Below, piece after piece: positions 8,308 through 17,738 of a stretch of DNA of 42,011 nucleotides; position 1 is the first letter of the stretch, and each line of letters opens with the position of its first letter. The notes beneath the pieces were generated by a model. It did no database searches. It was not told the DNA's origin and worked only from the letters and a program-made list of their open reading frames with translations. Source of the DNA: JANOAR01 sp031411235 (GTDB taxonomy: Bacteria; Verrucomicrobiota; Verrucomicrobiia; Verrucomicrobiales; Verrucomicrobiaceae); contig JANOAR010000015.1 of assembly GCA_031411235.1 (NCBI GenBank), positions 1 to 42,011 of the forward strand, read 5' to 3'. Made by a program: the position numbers and the translations under genes.

Positions 8308-9111
8308 TCACTCGCTACCGAACAAGCGTGCAAAGTTCTCCGCCACCTGCCCCGCCAACTCCTCCACAGGCATCTGCCGTAACATAGCGACATGCTCATA
8401 CATCAACACAATATTGGCCGGATGATTCATGGGCTTTCCCTCAGCATCATACAATGCATGTGGATTCAGTTCCATAGGCGGCCACATATCCGGGGCATCT
8501 GTTTCCAACAGTAGCCGGTCTAATGGAACGTGTTTAAATGTCTGCCATTGGTGAGCTTTTCGCTCATGCAAAAAGTAGGGCGACACACTGAAATAAGCCC
8601 CCAACCGAGTAAAGGCAGGCACCATCTCCAGCGGCCCGCAATAACTGTGCAGCAGAAAGCCGCTATCCAGTCGCGGCAGTTCGAGCAAGGTTTCCTCCAA
8701 CAAGCCAAACGCTTGCAAGCAATGCACCGTCGCCACACGTCGCAGTTGGTGAGCGAGTAGCCATTGCTTGCGAAACATCTGCACTTGCAGCGGCACATCC
8801 GCTGTGGGCAACCAACGATCCAGCCCTATTTCACCGACTCCTGCCTGGGGATACTTTTGCAGCCATGCAGCCAATTTCTCGAACCAATCCTCAGGCTGAT
8901 CCCCCACGTACCAGGGATGCACGCCAAAAGAAGGAAGAACCCAGGCATAAGTCTCAGTAAGTGCCGCAACACCACCCCAGTCCTGCACACCAGAACCCGT
9001 CACAACAGCACGCCGCAATCCCATAGCTAGCAGTGATTGCGCCACATCATCACAATGCGCAGCAAGCCGCTCGTCTTGGAAATGATTATGCGCGTCGTAA
9101 TAATGAAGCAT
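8308..9111 (-). CDS. TatD family metal-dependent hydrolase
   Basis: A cytoplasmic TIM-barrel metal-dependent hydrolase of 267 residues; relatives act as 3'-5' exonucleases or deoxyribonucleases. The ATG at 9111 puts the metal motif at the expected N-terminal place (DAHNH, His8 and His10). The other ligands are visible: Glu94 in GVGEIGLD, His130 in TVHC, His155 in LLHSYCGP and Asp205 in LLETDAPD. The frame is open further upstream, but that sequence is not family-like. The gene is convergent with the peroxidase gene, with 29 bp between stops. The precise substrate cannot be inferred. Confidence 0.9.
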   Translation of the reverse strand: MLHYYDAHNHFQDERLAAHCDDVAQSLLAMGLRRAVVTGSGVQDWGGVAALTETYAWVLPSFGVHPWYVGDQPEDWFEKLAAWLQKYPQAGVGEIGLDRWLPTADVPLQVQMFRKQWLLAHQLRRVATVHCLQAFGLLEETLLELPRLDSGFLLHSYCGPLEMVPAFTRLGAYFSVSPYFLHERKAHQWQTFKHVPLDRLLLETDAPDMWPPMELNPHALYDAEGKPMNHPANIVLMYEHVAMLRQMPVEELAGQVAENFARLFGSE

Positions 9112-9214
9112 CTCATATCTCCATACGAATGAAGCGAAGTGTAATCCAGCGCCAAGTATTCCCAGATCAGCGAGCTGTGACGCCGTGGCTGAGGGCTTGA
9201 GCGAAATAAGCCAC

Positions 9215-10231
9215 CTATTTCTTCTGCCCACCGAACATCATCGAACTCATCTTCATCCCCGCCTCCTGCATCGCACGCTGCTGTGCCTGCATAGCTTTCA
9301 ATGCTTCAAGTTGTCGAGGGGTCAGATATTTTGAAGCCTCAATAAGCACTGCCTGAGCATTAGCATCGTAGCGCACCATCTGTTTATTAAAATACTCAGT
9401 CGTCAGCTTTCCTGGGTCGAAATTCTCTGGTCGATTTAGATCAGGCACCGCACTTGGTCGGGCGTTAATGGCGTGCATCGTATCGACCAGTTGCCGCTCT
9501 TGCACGGGAGATAACGGCTCGCCTGTCGATGCGAAGGCCGCCTGCCCCAGGCTCAGTTGCATCCTCTCTCTTTTGGTCTCCTCCCAATGCTTAAAGGTAG
9601 CAAAGTCAGTATCATCATTCATGAACGTGCGCACCTTTTCATCGTTGGTTTTAGTCGCCTCGGTCATTTCCTTCACCAGTGCCTGGCGTTGCTGAGGAGT
9701 CAGGTTTTCATCCATCATCTTTAGCCCCATATCCGTCTGGATGCCGAGCCGATCCGCTAATAATTGTTTCAAATTTGCCTTCTCCTTATCATCAAGCTGA
9801 AGATGGGCAAACAGCCCTGCATACTGCGAGTCCAGCATCGCCACTTGCTGTTGTTTAGCGATCTCACGCATCGCAGGATTCTTCATCATCTCGGCCAAGC
9901 CCTTCATCGAGCCAACAGCGCCTAACCCCTTGGCTAAAGCATCCGATGTATTCGACGCGTCATTGCTTGTTGATCCCAGCGCAGACACACGCCCCGAAGC
10001 CTCATCAGTCTTATTTGCATCGGCAAGCCGCTGTTCCAGCCGTTTCAGTTCAGCTTGCAGCTTATCGTGTTCAGAGCGCAGCGATTTTGCCTCGCTCTCT
10101 AGTTTAAGATTTACCTGCTGATTCTGCGCAAGCTGCGCCACTGCCTCATCTTTTTCTCGCAGCAGCAAGGCCCCAAGGCTGCCGCCAATGAGGAGCACGA
10201 CAACAAAGAGCAAAGCAAAGAGCCTATTCAT
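9215..10231 (-). CDS. Membrane-anchored coiled-coil protein of unknown function
   Basis: I do not recognise a named family. The 338-residue product starts with one transmembrane or uncleaved signal segment (about residues 4-25), followed by a heptad-rich coiled coil to about residue 75 (EAKSLRSEHDKLQAELKRLE). Next comes a Ser/Asn/Ala linker, then a mostly helical, charged, Met/Gln-rich domain with two 'LTPxQxQAL' type stretches (LTPQQRQALVKEM and LTPRQLEALKAM). That repeated helix pattern resembles periplasmic Spy-like or LTXXQ chaperone helices, but the resemblance is weak. The end is MFGGQKK. It lies 64 bp downstream of the Verru_Chthon cassette on the same strand and might be the last gene of that unit. 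Confidence 0.75.
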   Translation of the reverse strand: MNRLFALLFVVVLLIGGSLGALLLREKDEAVAQLAQNQQVNLKLESEAKSLRSEHDKLQAELKRLEQRLADANKTDEASGRVSALGSTSNDASNTSDALAKGLGAVGSMKGLAEMMKNPAMREIAKQQQVAMLDSQYAGLFAHLQLDDKEKANLKQLLADRLGIQTDMGLKMMDENLTPQQRQALVKEMTEATKTNDEKVRTFMNDDTDFATFKHWEETKRERMQLSLGQAAFASTGEPLSPVQERQLVDTMHAINARPSAVPDLNRPENFDPGKLTTEYFNKQMVRYDANAQAVLIEASKYLTPRQLEALKAMQAQQRAMQEAGMKMSSMMFGGQKK

Positions 10232-10295
10232 AATATGAGGCTACGTCATCACCCAACAGTTCGTCAACAATGAGCCAAGCTCCGCTTTAGAGTTA

Positions 10296-10940
10296 TTAAG
10301 GTCGATACGAGGCGGCCCTTCCGCTTAGTGGATCAATTTGAATAGCATAAAAGTTTGGCGGAATGCGACCTCCGTCTGCAATCAAACGTTCCTCGCCCAG
10401 TGTGAAATAACATTGATTAGCATCGACACTTGCAACCGAAGTTGTCCCATCAGCACGGAATCGAAAAGCTTTATAACGTGCTGTGCTCGCTTTGATAAAT
10501 TTTTCCTTGTCAGGCATAGTGGGCAAATTACTGCTCGTTAGTAATGGTGACAAAGCTGTGGATTCCCCAATAATAATACCAGAAGGGAGACGAATAATTT
10601 CACCAAGTTGCAGGCCATCATCTGTTGCGTTTAGTGCTGGGTTCACCATCACAATAGCGCGGTAGGCCTCTTTGGATCCGGGCTCATCGTTATCAACATA
10701 TGAATAAAAACGAACTTCCACTTCATGGCTCTCAGCGACGGCCAATCCATGCGCGAGAGAAATAGCAGAAGACATTGTCTGCCCCGCTGAGTTGAGTTTA
10801 GTGGCAACTAGCGTGCCAAAAACCATCGGAGCTACGGCCGCAGTAATCAAGCCAATTACAGCTACGACGACGAGCATTTCGACAAGCGTGAATGCTTTAG
10901 CTTTATTCATTTGGACAGACGATAATTGAAGTTGTTCCAT
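10296..10940 (-). CDS. Verru_Chthon cassette protein D, GspH/FimT-like pilin
   Basis: The fourth and last gene of the cassette. The prepilin signal is MNKAKAFTLVEMLVVVAVIG, with cleavage expected between Ala and Phe and the conserved Glu at mature position 5, followed by the hydrophobic assembly helix. The 214-residue length and the beta-rich body suit a GspH/FimT-type minor pseudopilin. The start is either the ATG at 10940 (16-residue leader) or the one at 10910 (6-residue leader, more typical of type IV pilins); neither has a Shine-Dalgarno sequence. It follows protein C by 52 bp. Function within the cassette is unknown; processing needs a prepilin peptidase encoded elsewhere. Confidence 0.85.
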   Translation of the reverse strand: MEQLQLSSVQMNKAKAFTLVEMLVVVAVIGLITAAVAPMVFGTLVATKLNSAGQTMSSAISLAHGLAVAESHEVEVRFYSYVDNDEPGSKEAYRAIVMVNPALNATDDGLQLGEIIRLPSGIIIGESTALSPLLTSSNLPTMPDKEKFIKASTARYKAFRFRADGTTSVASVDANQCYFTLGEERLIADGGRIPPNFYAIQIDPLSGRAASYRP

Positions 10941-10992
10941 ACAAGCGTATTTGAGTTCAAGTGGTGATTAGGCGAGTTAAAACAAAAAACAT

Positions 10993-12066
10993 TCAAATGT
11001 CACCACCGGGAATAGCCACCGTACCTGTAAAAATCCGAAAATTAATTTTGCTTCGAGTCATCGCATCACGAAAAGACACAAGGTCTTTCTCCAGAGAATC
11101 AGCAGATGTGAAATTAACACCTGACTTACCAAGCAAATCAGGGTTCGCTGAACCGTTTCGATCAGCAAGTTTCACAGCAGACTCTTCGTCGATAGCCAAA
11201 ACCACCACACGAATTGCTTTGGGAAGATGTTTGGCATTTGCGCCAGCTAACTCAGAATTAAAATTGAAAGCTAATTGGCTAGTCGGGATATTTCCGCTAA
11301 GAGACGAGGGGGATGTCGTTCCCGAGCCAAAAATAGGAGCAAATAATACTCCGATAATATTTTCGGCGATAGGCTGAACAGGCTCACCAGATCCCAAATC
11401 AGTCATCCATCCCGACGGAGTGCCTGTCGCAGGATTGCCGTTGTATAGCCGGTTATTTTCTGTGGCCTGCCTAAGTTCAAAAAGCCGATACCTATATTTG
11501 GGCTGCAAACGAGATGCTAACCCTGATGGGAGATAATCTGAATCGGAGCCAAACTTCACAAAATAACCTCGTGCACAAAGTAGGTTTTTTAGTGGACGAA
11601 GCAGCGGGTCGTTGGTGATGCCAAATGGGCCTTGGAATAAAATTCCATCGCCTGACATATCACTGCTATTCCCAAGTCCAGAAAACACAGCAGATGCATT
11701 TCCCGACCACATGCTCATTTCTGCCACGCGAGTGTAGGATATTGGCGGATCAAGAGGAGTGGCTGGCACAAGGTTATTGCCATTGTAAAGAAAGGAAAAG
11801 TAAGACTGCAAATCGGCTTGCCGAAGTCCATGCGTTATTGTTTCAAAAGCTTGTCTTGCTTCACGAAATTGACTCAACCGACTGGCTGCTCGTTTCCATG
11901 AAATTTGAGCTTGACCAATGACCTCAGTAATGATGAGCATCATGCTCAACAAGATAACCATCGAAACCATTACCTCGACTAAAGTAAACGCAGCTAACTT
12001 CTTACCGCGTTGAAATCGATTTTTAAAAGAACCTTGAGGAAGGTTGATGCTATGGTGCGGCTTCAT
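10993..12066 (-). CDS. Verru_Chthon cassette protein C, GspJ/PilW-like pilin
   Basis: The third cassette gene, 357 residues. After an unusually long leader the prepilin motif reads KKLAAFTLVEVMVSMVILLS, with cleavage after Ala26 and Glu at mature position 5. The body, with its early ISWKRAASRLSQFREARQAF helix and beta-rich remainder, resembles GspJ/PilW-type minor pilins but is longer. It follows protein B by 14 bp. The family is defined only by its constant neighbours in Verrucomicrobia; no biochemical role is known to me. Confidence 0.85.
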   Translation of the reverse strand: MKPHHSINLPQGSFKNRFQRGKKLAAFTLVEVMVSMVILLSMMLIITEVIGQAQISWKRAASRLSQFREARQAFETITHGLRQADLQSYFSFLYNGNNLVPATPLDPPISYTRVAEMSMWSGNASAVFSGLGNSSDMSGDGILFQGPFGITNDPLLRPLKNLLCARGYFVKFGSDSDYLPSGLASRLQPKYRYRLFELRQATENNRLYNGNPATGTPSGWMTDLGSGEPVQPIAENIIGVLFAPIFGSGTTSPSSLSGNIPTSQLAFNFNSELAGANAKHLPKAIRVVVLAIDEESAVKLADRNGSANPDLLGKSGVNFTSADSLEKDLVSFRDAMTRSKINFRIFTGTVAIPGGDI

Positions 12067-12080
12067 AAAATATGTGAGTG

Positions 12081-12569
12081 CTACTGCACAGAAGGGCCAA
12101 TCAAGAGTGGAATAGTTTGATAGGAAGAAAGAGCAGCATTTTCAAAATTAAATGTACGGTTAGGGGTGGCCGCCACTTTGATAACCACAGGAAGCACCAT
12201 GCTTTGTGGAGCAGAACTCCCCGGTAAAATAGCTCCTGCGCGGTTGACTGTTACCTCGGCTACGAATGCAATATCAATCTCACTTCCTCCACTGTCCTCA
12301 ATATTAGACCCTTGATCGTCAAACATTAATCGCGTTGTTTGGATGCCCGCAATATTGCCAAAATGCATAATAGACATTCGGCCTGTGATATTACTTACAA
12401 TTCGGCTAACTGCGCTAATGTTAGCAGCACGTTTAGAAAGTTCAATTCCGTGTGGCAAGAGCCCTAACAGCGCGGTAATAGCGAGACCCATTATACCCAG
12501 AGCAAGAACTGTCTCAACAAGCGAGAAGCCTTGGCGCTTGGTAAGTTGAAATAGTGAATATTTTTGCAT
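12081..12569 (-). CDS. Verru_Chthon cassette protein B, PilV/GspI-like pilin
   Basis: The second cassette gene. The prepilin motif is KRQGFSLVETVLALGIMGL, with the canonical Gly-Phe cleavage site and Glu at +5, followed by the assembly helix and a small beta domain. The ATG at 12569 gives a 14-residue leader. An in-frame GTG at 12590, only 4 bp after the stop of protein A, would extend it by seven residues and is equally possible. Size and helix pattern suit a PilV/GspI-type minor pilin. Tight spacing to A and C argues for one transcript. Confidence 0.85.
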   Translation of the reverse strand: MQKYSLFQLTKRQGFSLVETVLALGIMGLAITALLGLLPHGIELSKRAANISAVSRIVSNITGRMSIMHFGNIAGIQTTRLMFDDQGSNIEDSGGSEIDIAFVAEVTVNRAGAILPGSSAPQSMVLPVVIKVAATPNRTFNFENAALSSYQTIPLLIGPSVQ

Positions 12570-12594
12570 TGTAGTAAAACTCACTTTCACTTAG

Positions 12595-15500
12595 TTAAGG
12601 AACAAATTGTTTCATTTCCAAGATGCGGTAGCGATAGAAACTTTCCAAAGTCATTGAATTGTCTAGCACCGTTCCAGGATTAATCAAAGATGGGTAATCT
12701 GGCAATGCGACAGGATTAGTATCACTTCCTGAGTCCAAATAACGCTCCACGAGAGCAGAGCCTCTATAGGTAGAAGTAATTGTATCCCGCGTCGTATTCA
12801 CAGTAGTTGGTGCCAAAGATTTTGCCTTTAAAAGACTTTGTGCTATAAAATGAACACGATAAGCATTGGATTTTGTGGTGACTTTTTGATAAATGTTAGC
12901 ATAAGGTCTTTCGCGAGTGTTGTCACCAGTAAGGCGATTGCCATCCCAGAAAGTTTTCATTTTCGCTTTTCTATTCGCTATCGCATAAGGGATCCCGTTG
13001 GGGTTAAGCCCATCTACGCCCTTAGTTTCGGGAATGATATGCAGCTCACAAAGCTGAGAGGCTGTTCTCATTAATCCCTGCGCTTCACCTGGAAGATTGG
13101 GGTGACCAACAAACCGTTCCTCTAGTTGGCGCAATGTCTCTGGGATATTAATACGCCGTTGCCAGTAAAATTGATCTGCCTCAGACCAATAACCCTGCGG
13201 GTAATCGCCACTTCCAGATTTAAATGTCTTATAAGCAACGCGAGCCGTAGTGCTGGGGTTTGTTGATCTTTTATTCGGATTCCCTGCTGTATAGGCGTCA
13301 CTTTGGCTAATAGCTGTTATAATTTCGCCTTTAAGCGCTGCATGAAGTGCTGTCTCACGTCGAATATGGGTGAAGGGAAGTAACTGCCAGTTAAGGTTTA
13401 CCTTTCCTGCCGTAGCAAAATTATGGCTAATAGCATAGGGCTCTACCACAGGCATCCAGAACAAATCCATAAAATAGTGGTCAGCAGGCGATGCGCCACC
13501 CGACCACTGCACTCCACCCACATGACCATCAATATCCGCTCTGAAGAGCAATGTCCGCCATGGCACTCCATACACTCCATTATTGGGTTCTCCAGCGGGA
13601 CGGCTGCCATATACGCCAGTTGAAAGCGAACCAAATACACCGGGGCTCGAGATCATTCGATTCGGAGTAAAGAATGCAGCTTTACTTGGCAACTGTAACT
13701 GTGAATCGGTGAAATAGGCATTTCTAACGGTATGAATACCCCTACCCTTATTACCAAACCATAAATCCATCACGCTCAAGTTCCCATCATCCGGTTTATT
13801 GATGTAGGCACCATCTCTCACATTTCCGGCCCCATTATCATAGTCGCGATACTTCGTAGACCAGAGCGATGCAGTGGGATCATTGGGGGAATCTGGGATT
13901 TTATTTTGTGGATACCATGCACCTTGGATCAAACGATTTTCTGCTGCTTCAAACTGTGAGCCCCCAGTATTACCTATACTAGCGCCCCCAAGATCATAGC
14001 CCAATTCGCCAGTAGAACTAAAGCTATTTAAACTATGAGCAAAGAGTTCCGTGGCATCCTTTGTCCAAACAGGATGCTGCATCCACATCGTTTCAGGAAC
14101 AGTCTTCATACCCGCAATGATTCGGTAGTCGCCGTGACGGGGTACAATGCTCTTGATTGAATCTGTGCCGTAATAGCCATAAGCCCCCATTGATTTAACA
14201 GGGTTGCTTGGGTCTGCTGGGTTGTACACATCTACATTATCTAAGTCTCTTCTGTTATTTGCCTTAACGCCGTTAAAATTGCCGTTATTCGCCCACCCAT
14301 AAATCAAAGAACGGTCATGTGGGACATTGCCACCTTCTAACGTGTCAATAGAAGTATAACCTGAAACCGAATTTAATCGGCCATAAGTATCACGACGCGC
14401 AATCTCATCCGCTGTTGAGTTATTAATTACTCCACCTGTCCAAGGACTGGCACCTGGGTTTAAGTTTCCACGACCTGTCCAACGATTCACGGCACCGTTT
14501 TTATTGAAAGACCACCAACGGCAGGCGTTGATAGCCTTTGCTTCAATACTCGCGCCACTAGAATTAAAGTACTCCCTACGTTCGCTGGAGAAAACGACCA
14601 GATGAGGAACCGGCATTTCACCAGAAGGGATTTGGAAGCGAATGGTCTGAACGGGTATCTTGTTTTTTTCTGCGCCTGAGCCAGCATAGTCATGCGAGGC
14701 ATATATTTTGAGTTCAATAGGTCTGCTGGATTTAAATTTAATTGAGGCGGGCTTTTTGGGATTGTCGCCAACCTGACGTTTCACCGTAAAACAGGTGCTA
14801 ATAAAATTGAAGTCTTTCATATTTCCATTCGGCGTTCCAACGTCGCCAACATAACCTGTATCCCCAGGCATTGAGCCCACGGCTTTCACGGTTCTACCAC
14901 TCATGAATGCTTCGGTACCGTAGCTGCCGCCCACGGGATTTATACCCGTATAAGCAAGGCCACCAATGCCACCCATGTGAGCGCTTGCTGATTTCCAGAC
15001 TCGACTTTCTGTTGAGCTGAATAGCGGCTTGTACACTGGGCCTCCAGATACAATGGTTTCCACCTCAATGCCAGCTAGAGCTTCCTTATCTAAGGTCATT
15101 GAGAATTCAGGAGCATACTTCGTCCAACCAAGCGCAGGTACAAAGGTTTCTACGGTGAGGGCAACTTGAATACGTTTTTCATCTTCTTCAAGCGGTATCC
15201 CGACCAGTGGGTTTCCAACTGCCTCGAGCGTTGCATTCCAGTTAGACGAGTCCCATCCAGGGTGTTTTGCAGGATCCCTTGGGCTACCGCTTCCCAACTC
15301 GGCAGGGTTACAACCCCATTTCTCAAACTGCCTCATACTCGGGAAGGGCGGGATATTGGAATACCAGTAACGACGCTTGATTATTGCTCCATCGCGTTCA
15401 GTTAGAATTTTCCGCTTATTGAGTTCATTGAGATCAATCATCTCAGCTGTTTTTCCGCCACTTTTAATATTCTTTGCCCCATTATTAACGGAGTAACTTC

Positions 15501-17577
15501 CTGCGTCATTACGGCCATCACCTGTGCAAATAAAGTGGAGGGCAATTTCGGATATCGTGGGAAATCTACCGAACCCCTTATATTCTAATTTATTGGCGCT
15601 GCCAGCCAACCAATCACTGGGACGCACTTGACCATGCCCAGGATACATCCCCGTTGCTACTGGCAGCTTTTTGGTATAATTCTTGTATTCCACCATGGTT
15701 GAATTTATACCATAGATATTGCCTGCGGAACGAATTGTGGTAAAGCGAGGCTGAGTGTAGGTGTAAAATGCTTTGAGATTAGGAACGGCATCAAAAACAG
15801 TTACTTCCTCTAACTTTGCTGTGGTATCTCTAATATCTCCTGCCACATCGTATTTGTCTGCGAGGAAACTGTCGTAGAGATTGGTGGTGCGGATGTAATC
15901 GAAGATTTCAACGAGAACTTGAGCGGCGTCGTTGCGGCCATTGAGGCCAGAGTACTTTGAAATAAAACTGCTTCCACCTGGCATGGTTTGATTAACCATT
16001 GTGTAGAGATAATCCATCAGCTTCGCATTGCGCAAGAGGCCTTTTCTACCACCAGCATCGCGACCAATGTCCGTAAGGCTGCTTGCTGGGTCTAATCTCT
16101 CGAAGTAATATGTGTTGGAGCCGCTCGGCGCTCCCAGCGTGCTGCAGAGGGCGATGGCATTATCAAATCCTGTTCTATATAAGGCACCTCTTGTTTGATC
16201 AGGCACAGGCCAAATTGCGATTCGGGGTAGTCCAAACATATTCAGCTCACTCCCACGACTGTGTGTAGTGAGGAAAGCTCTTGTTTGTTCAATGTTGTTG
16301 GGTGTCAACATGTCTCCACTGCCCCCCCATTTGAGTTCATTGACCTTGCGCCTTTTTCCTGTAAGTCCACTATCAAAGTAAACTTCATCCACATTGGCAA
16401 AAGGGTACTCGGAATAAGCGGCAGTGAGGAGAACTTGAGCGGATGTGTTGGCGTTTAGCTCATCAACGGCAAAGACTTTTGTGCCGTCTTGAGATCCGCC
16501 AGACGCAAGCTTTGGAGCTAGGTTATAAATTGCATTTTTATAGTTCATCGCTGCAGTTGTGGGAGCGGGATAGGTATCGGGGTGATAGGCTCCGCTTACA
16601 GGCGCAAACACACTGCTCAACGCCACGGTGGCTGGATGGCCTGGATAGCGCTGAAATTCATTGAACGCGGGTGGGGCGTCGGCCCAGAGGGCATCTCTCT
16701 GGAAATACACCGTTGGAACGGCCCAGGGGCTGGGCTCTCCAGCGGTGTTAATGTTGACCTTACAGGTTTCGTCGTCCGTCCAGAAAGCGACTCGGCCCAC
16801 GATGGGATTTTCTTTGCTCGGCCCAACACCCGACCCAAGCCATTCTCCGCCACCGTCAACAACCCCAGTATTCCCATCGCGCAGGAAGTAGAGCCATTGA
16901 ACGGGCATGGGGAGGCGCATATTGATGCCGTTGCTTGCTGCCGAAGTATTGACTCCGCTCACAGTGTCGCCTCCAGTAGCATAACCAAAATCGTTGCCTG
17001 TATTCTGGTAGAAGGCAAAGCCATCCACGGGACCGCGATCTGCATTGCCTACTGAAGCACGTGGATCAATCACGGGGAAGTAAACGACGCTGGTTCCATT
17101 CACTGAGGTGGTGACGGGGGCGTTTAAATCAACGTATTGATCAGGAAAGTCATCCCAATTGGGGAAATTTGCGTCCTCGGTGGAGTCTCTGCTGAATTGA
17201 TGCTCGCCGTTGATACCTGCTTGATCAACGACCATGGCATCGTCTGAGTAGAGTTTTCTGCCCATTTGGAAGCCGCCATTTTGGGCATACACGCGCACGG
17301 CCCCCGGTTGGGAGGCCCATATTGTGTGCCCACTTCCCGTGATACCCTTTCCTTCGGCAGCCGCTTGCACCTGCCCGATGACGATATTGACAGCGTTGTC
17401 TGCGTATTGCTTGGCTGCGGCTCCTGCGGCATAGACGCGTGCCGATTTATGCTCTGACTGTCCGATTGAGAACAGCGACAGGATGAGGATCGTGGCGAGA
17501 GTGACCAGACCCAGAACCGAGATCAGGGCCAATCCCCGATTGTCCGTACGCACTAGTCCAAGAAGTTTCTGTTTCAT
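12595..17577 (-). CDS. Verru_Chthon cassette protein A, giant GspK/PilX-like protein
   Basis: The first and largest cassette gene, 1660 residues. The N-terminus DNRGLALISVLGLVTLATIL is prepilin-like: likely cleavage after Gly15, then a hydrophobic helix to about residue 38, but without Glu at +5. GspK and PilX, which cap pseudopili or pili, share that lack. The remaining 1600 residues form a long secreted part rich in Gly, Asn, Ser, Tyr and Trp, with many short beta-type segments, far larger than GspK. I see no catalytic motif. It begins the A-B-C-D order that defines the cassette, divergent from the PNP gene across about 160 bp. Low G+C is visible: bases 12841-12900 contain 19 G or C of 60. 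Confidence 0.88.
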   Translation of the reverse strand: MKQKLLGLVRTDNRGLALISVLGLVTLATILILSLFSIGQSEHKSARVYAAGAAAKQYADNAVNIVIGQVQAAAEGKGITGSGHTIWASQPGAVRVYAQNGGFQMGRKLYSDDAMVVDQAGINGEHQFSRDSTEDANFPNWDDFPDQYVDLNAPVTTSVNGTSVVYFPVIDPRASVGNADRGPVDGFAFYQNTGNDFGYATGGDTVSGVNTSAASNGINMRLPMPVQWLYFLRDGNTGVVDGGGEWLGSGVGPSKENPIVGRVAFWTDDETCKVNINTAGEPSPWAVPTVYFQRDALWADAPPAFNEFQRYPGHPATVALSSVFAPVSGAYHPDTYPAPTTAAMNYKNAIYNLAPKLASGGSQDGTKVFAVDELNANTSAQVLLTAAYSEYPFANVDEVYFDSGLTGKRRKVNELKWGGSGDMLTPNNIEQTRAFLTTHSRGSELNMFGLPRIAIWPVPDQTRGALYRTGFDNAIALCSTLGAPSGSNTYYFERLDPASSLTDIGRDAGGRKGLLRNAKLMDYLYTMVNQTMPGGSSFISKYSGLNGRNDAAQVLVEIFDYIRTTNLYDSFLADKYDVAGDIRDTTAKLEEVTVFDAVPNLKAFYTYTQPRFTTIRSAGNIYGINSTMVEYKNYTKKLPVATGMYPGHGQVRPSDWLAGSANKLEYKGFGRFPTISEIALHFICTGDGRNDAGSYSVNNGAKNIKSGGKTAEMIDLNELNKRKILTERDGAIIKRRYWYSNIPPFPSMRQFEKWGCNPAELGSGSPRDPAKHPGWDSSNWNATLEAVGNPLVGIPLEEDEKRIQVALTVETFVPALGWTKYAPEFSMTLDKEALAGIEVETIVSGGPVYKPLFSSTESRVWKSASAHMGGIGGLAYTGINPVGGSYGTEAFMSGRTVKAVGSMPGDTGYVGDVGTPNGNMKDFNFISTCFTVKRQVGDNPKKPASIKFKSSRPIELKIYASHDYAGSGAEKNKIPVQTIRFQIPSGEMPVPHLVVFSSERREYFNSSGASIEAKAINACRWWSFNKNGAVNRWTGRGNLNPGASPWTGGVINNSTADEIARRDTYGRLNSVSGYTSIDTLEGGNVPHDRSLIYGWANNGNFNGVKANNRRDLDNVDVYNPADPSNPVKSMGAYGYYGTDSIKSIVPRHGDYRIIAGMKTVPETMWMQHPVWTKDATELFAHSLNSFSSTGELGYDLGGASIGNTGGSQFEAAENRLIQGAWYPQNKIPDSPNDPTASLWSTKYRDYDNGAGNVRDGAYINKPDDGNLSVMDLWFGNKGRGIHTVRNAYFTDSQLQLPSKAAFFTPNRMISSPGVFGSLSTGVYGSRPAGEPNNGVYGVPWRTLLFRADIDGHVGGVQWSGGASPADHYFMDLFWMPVVEPYAISHNFATAGKVNLNWQLLPFTHIRRETALHAALKGEIITAISQSDAYTAGNPNKRSTNPSTTARVAYKTFKSGSGDYPQGYWSEADQFYWQRRINIPETLRQLEERFVGHPNLPGEAQGLMRTASQLCELHIIPETKGVDGLNPNGIPYAIANRKAKMKTFWDGNRLTGDNTRERPYANIYQKVTTKSNAYRVHFIAQSLLKAKSLAPTTVNTTRDTITSTYRGSALVERYLDSGSDTNPVALPDYPSLINPGTVLDNSMTLESFYRYRILEMKQFVP

Positions 17578-17738
17578 AATTGTGTGCTATTTATTTCCTT
17601 ATTTCGGATTTGATCAAACTTTGCGGTTTGAGTCAATGAAATTACAATGCAAATACATCGCCATCTTTTTTCGTGTGCGCTGGTTGACCTAGCCAAGTGC
17701 TTTTTCGCTCAAATTTGGTCGTTCAACTCCTTATTCCG

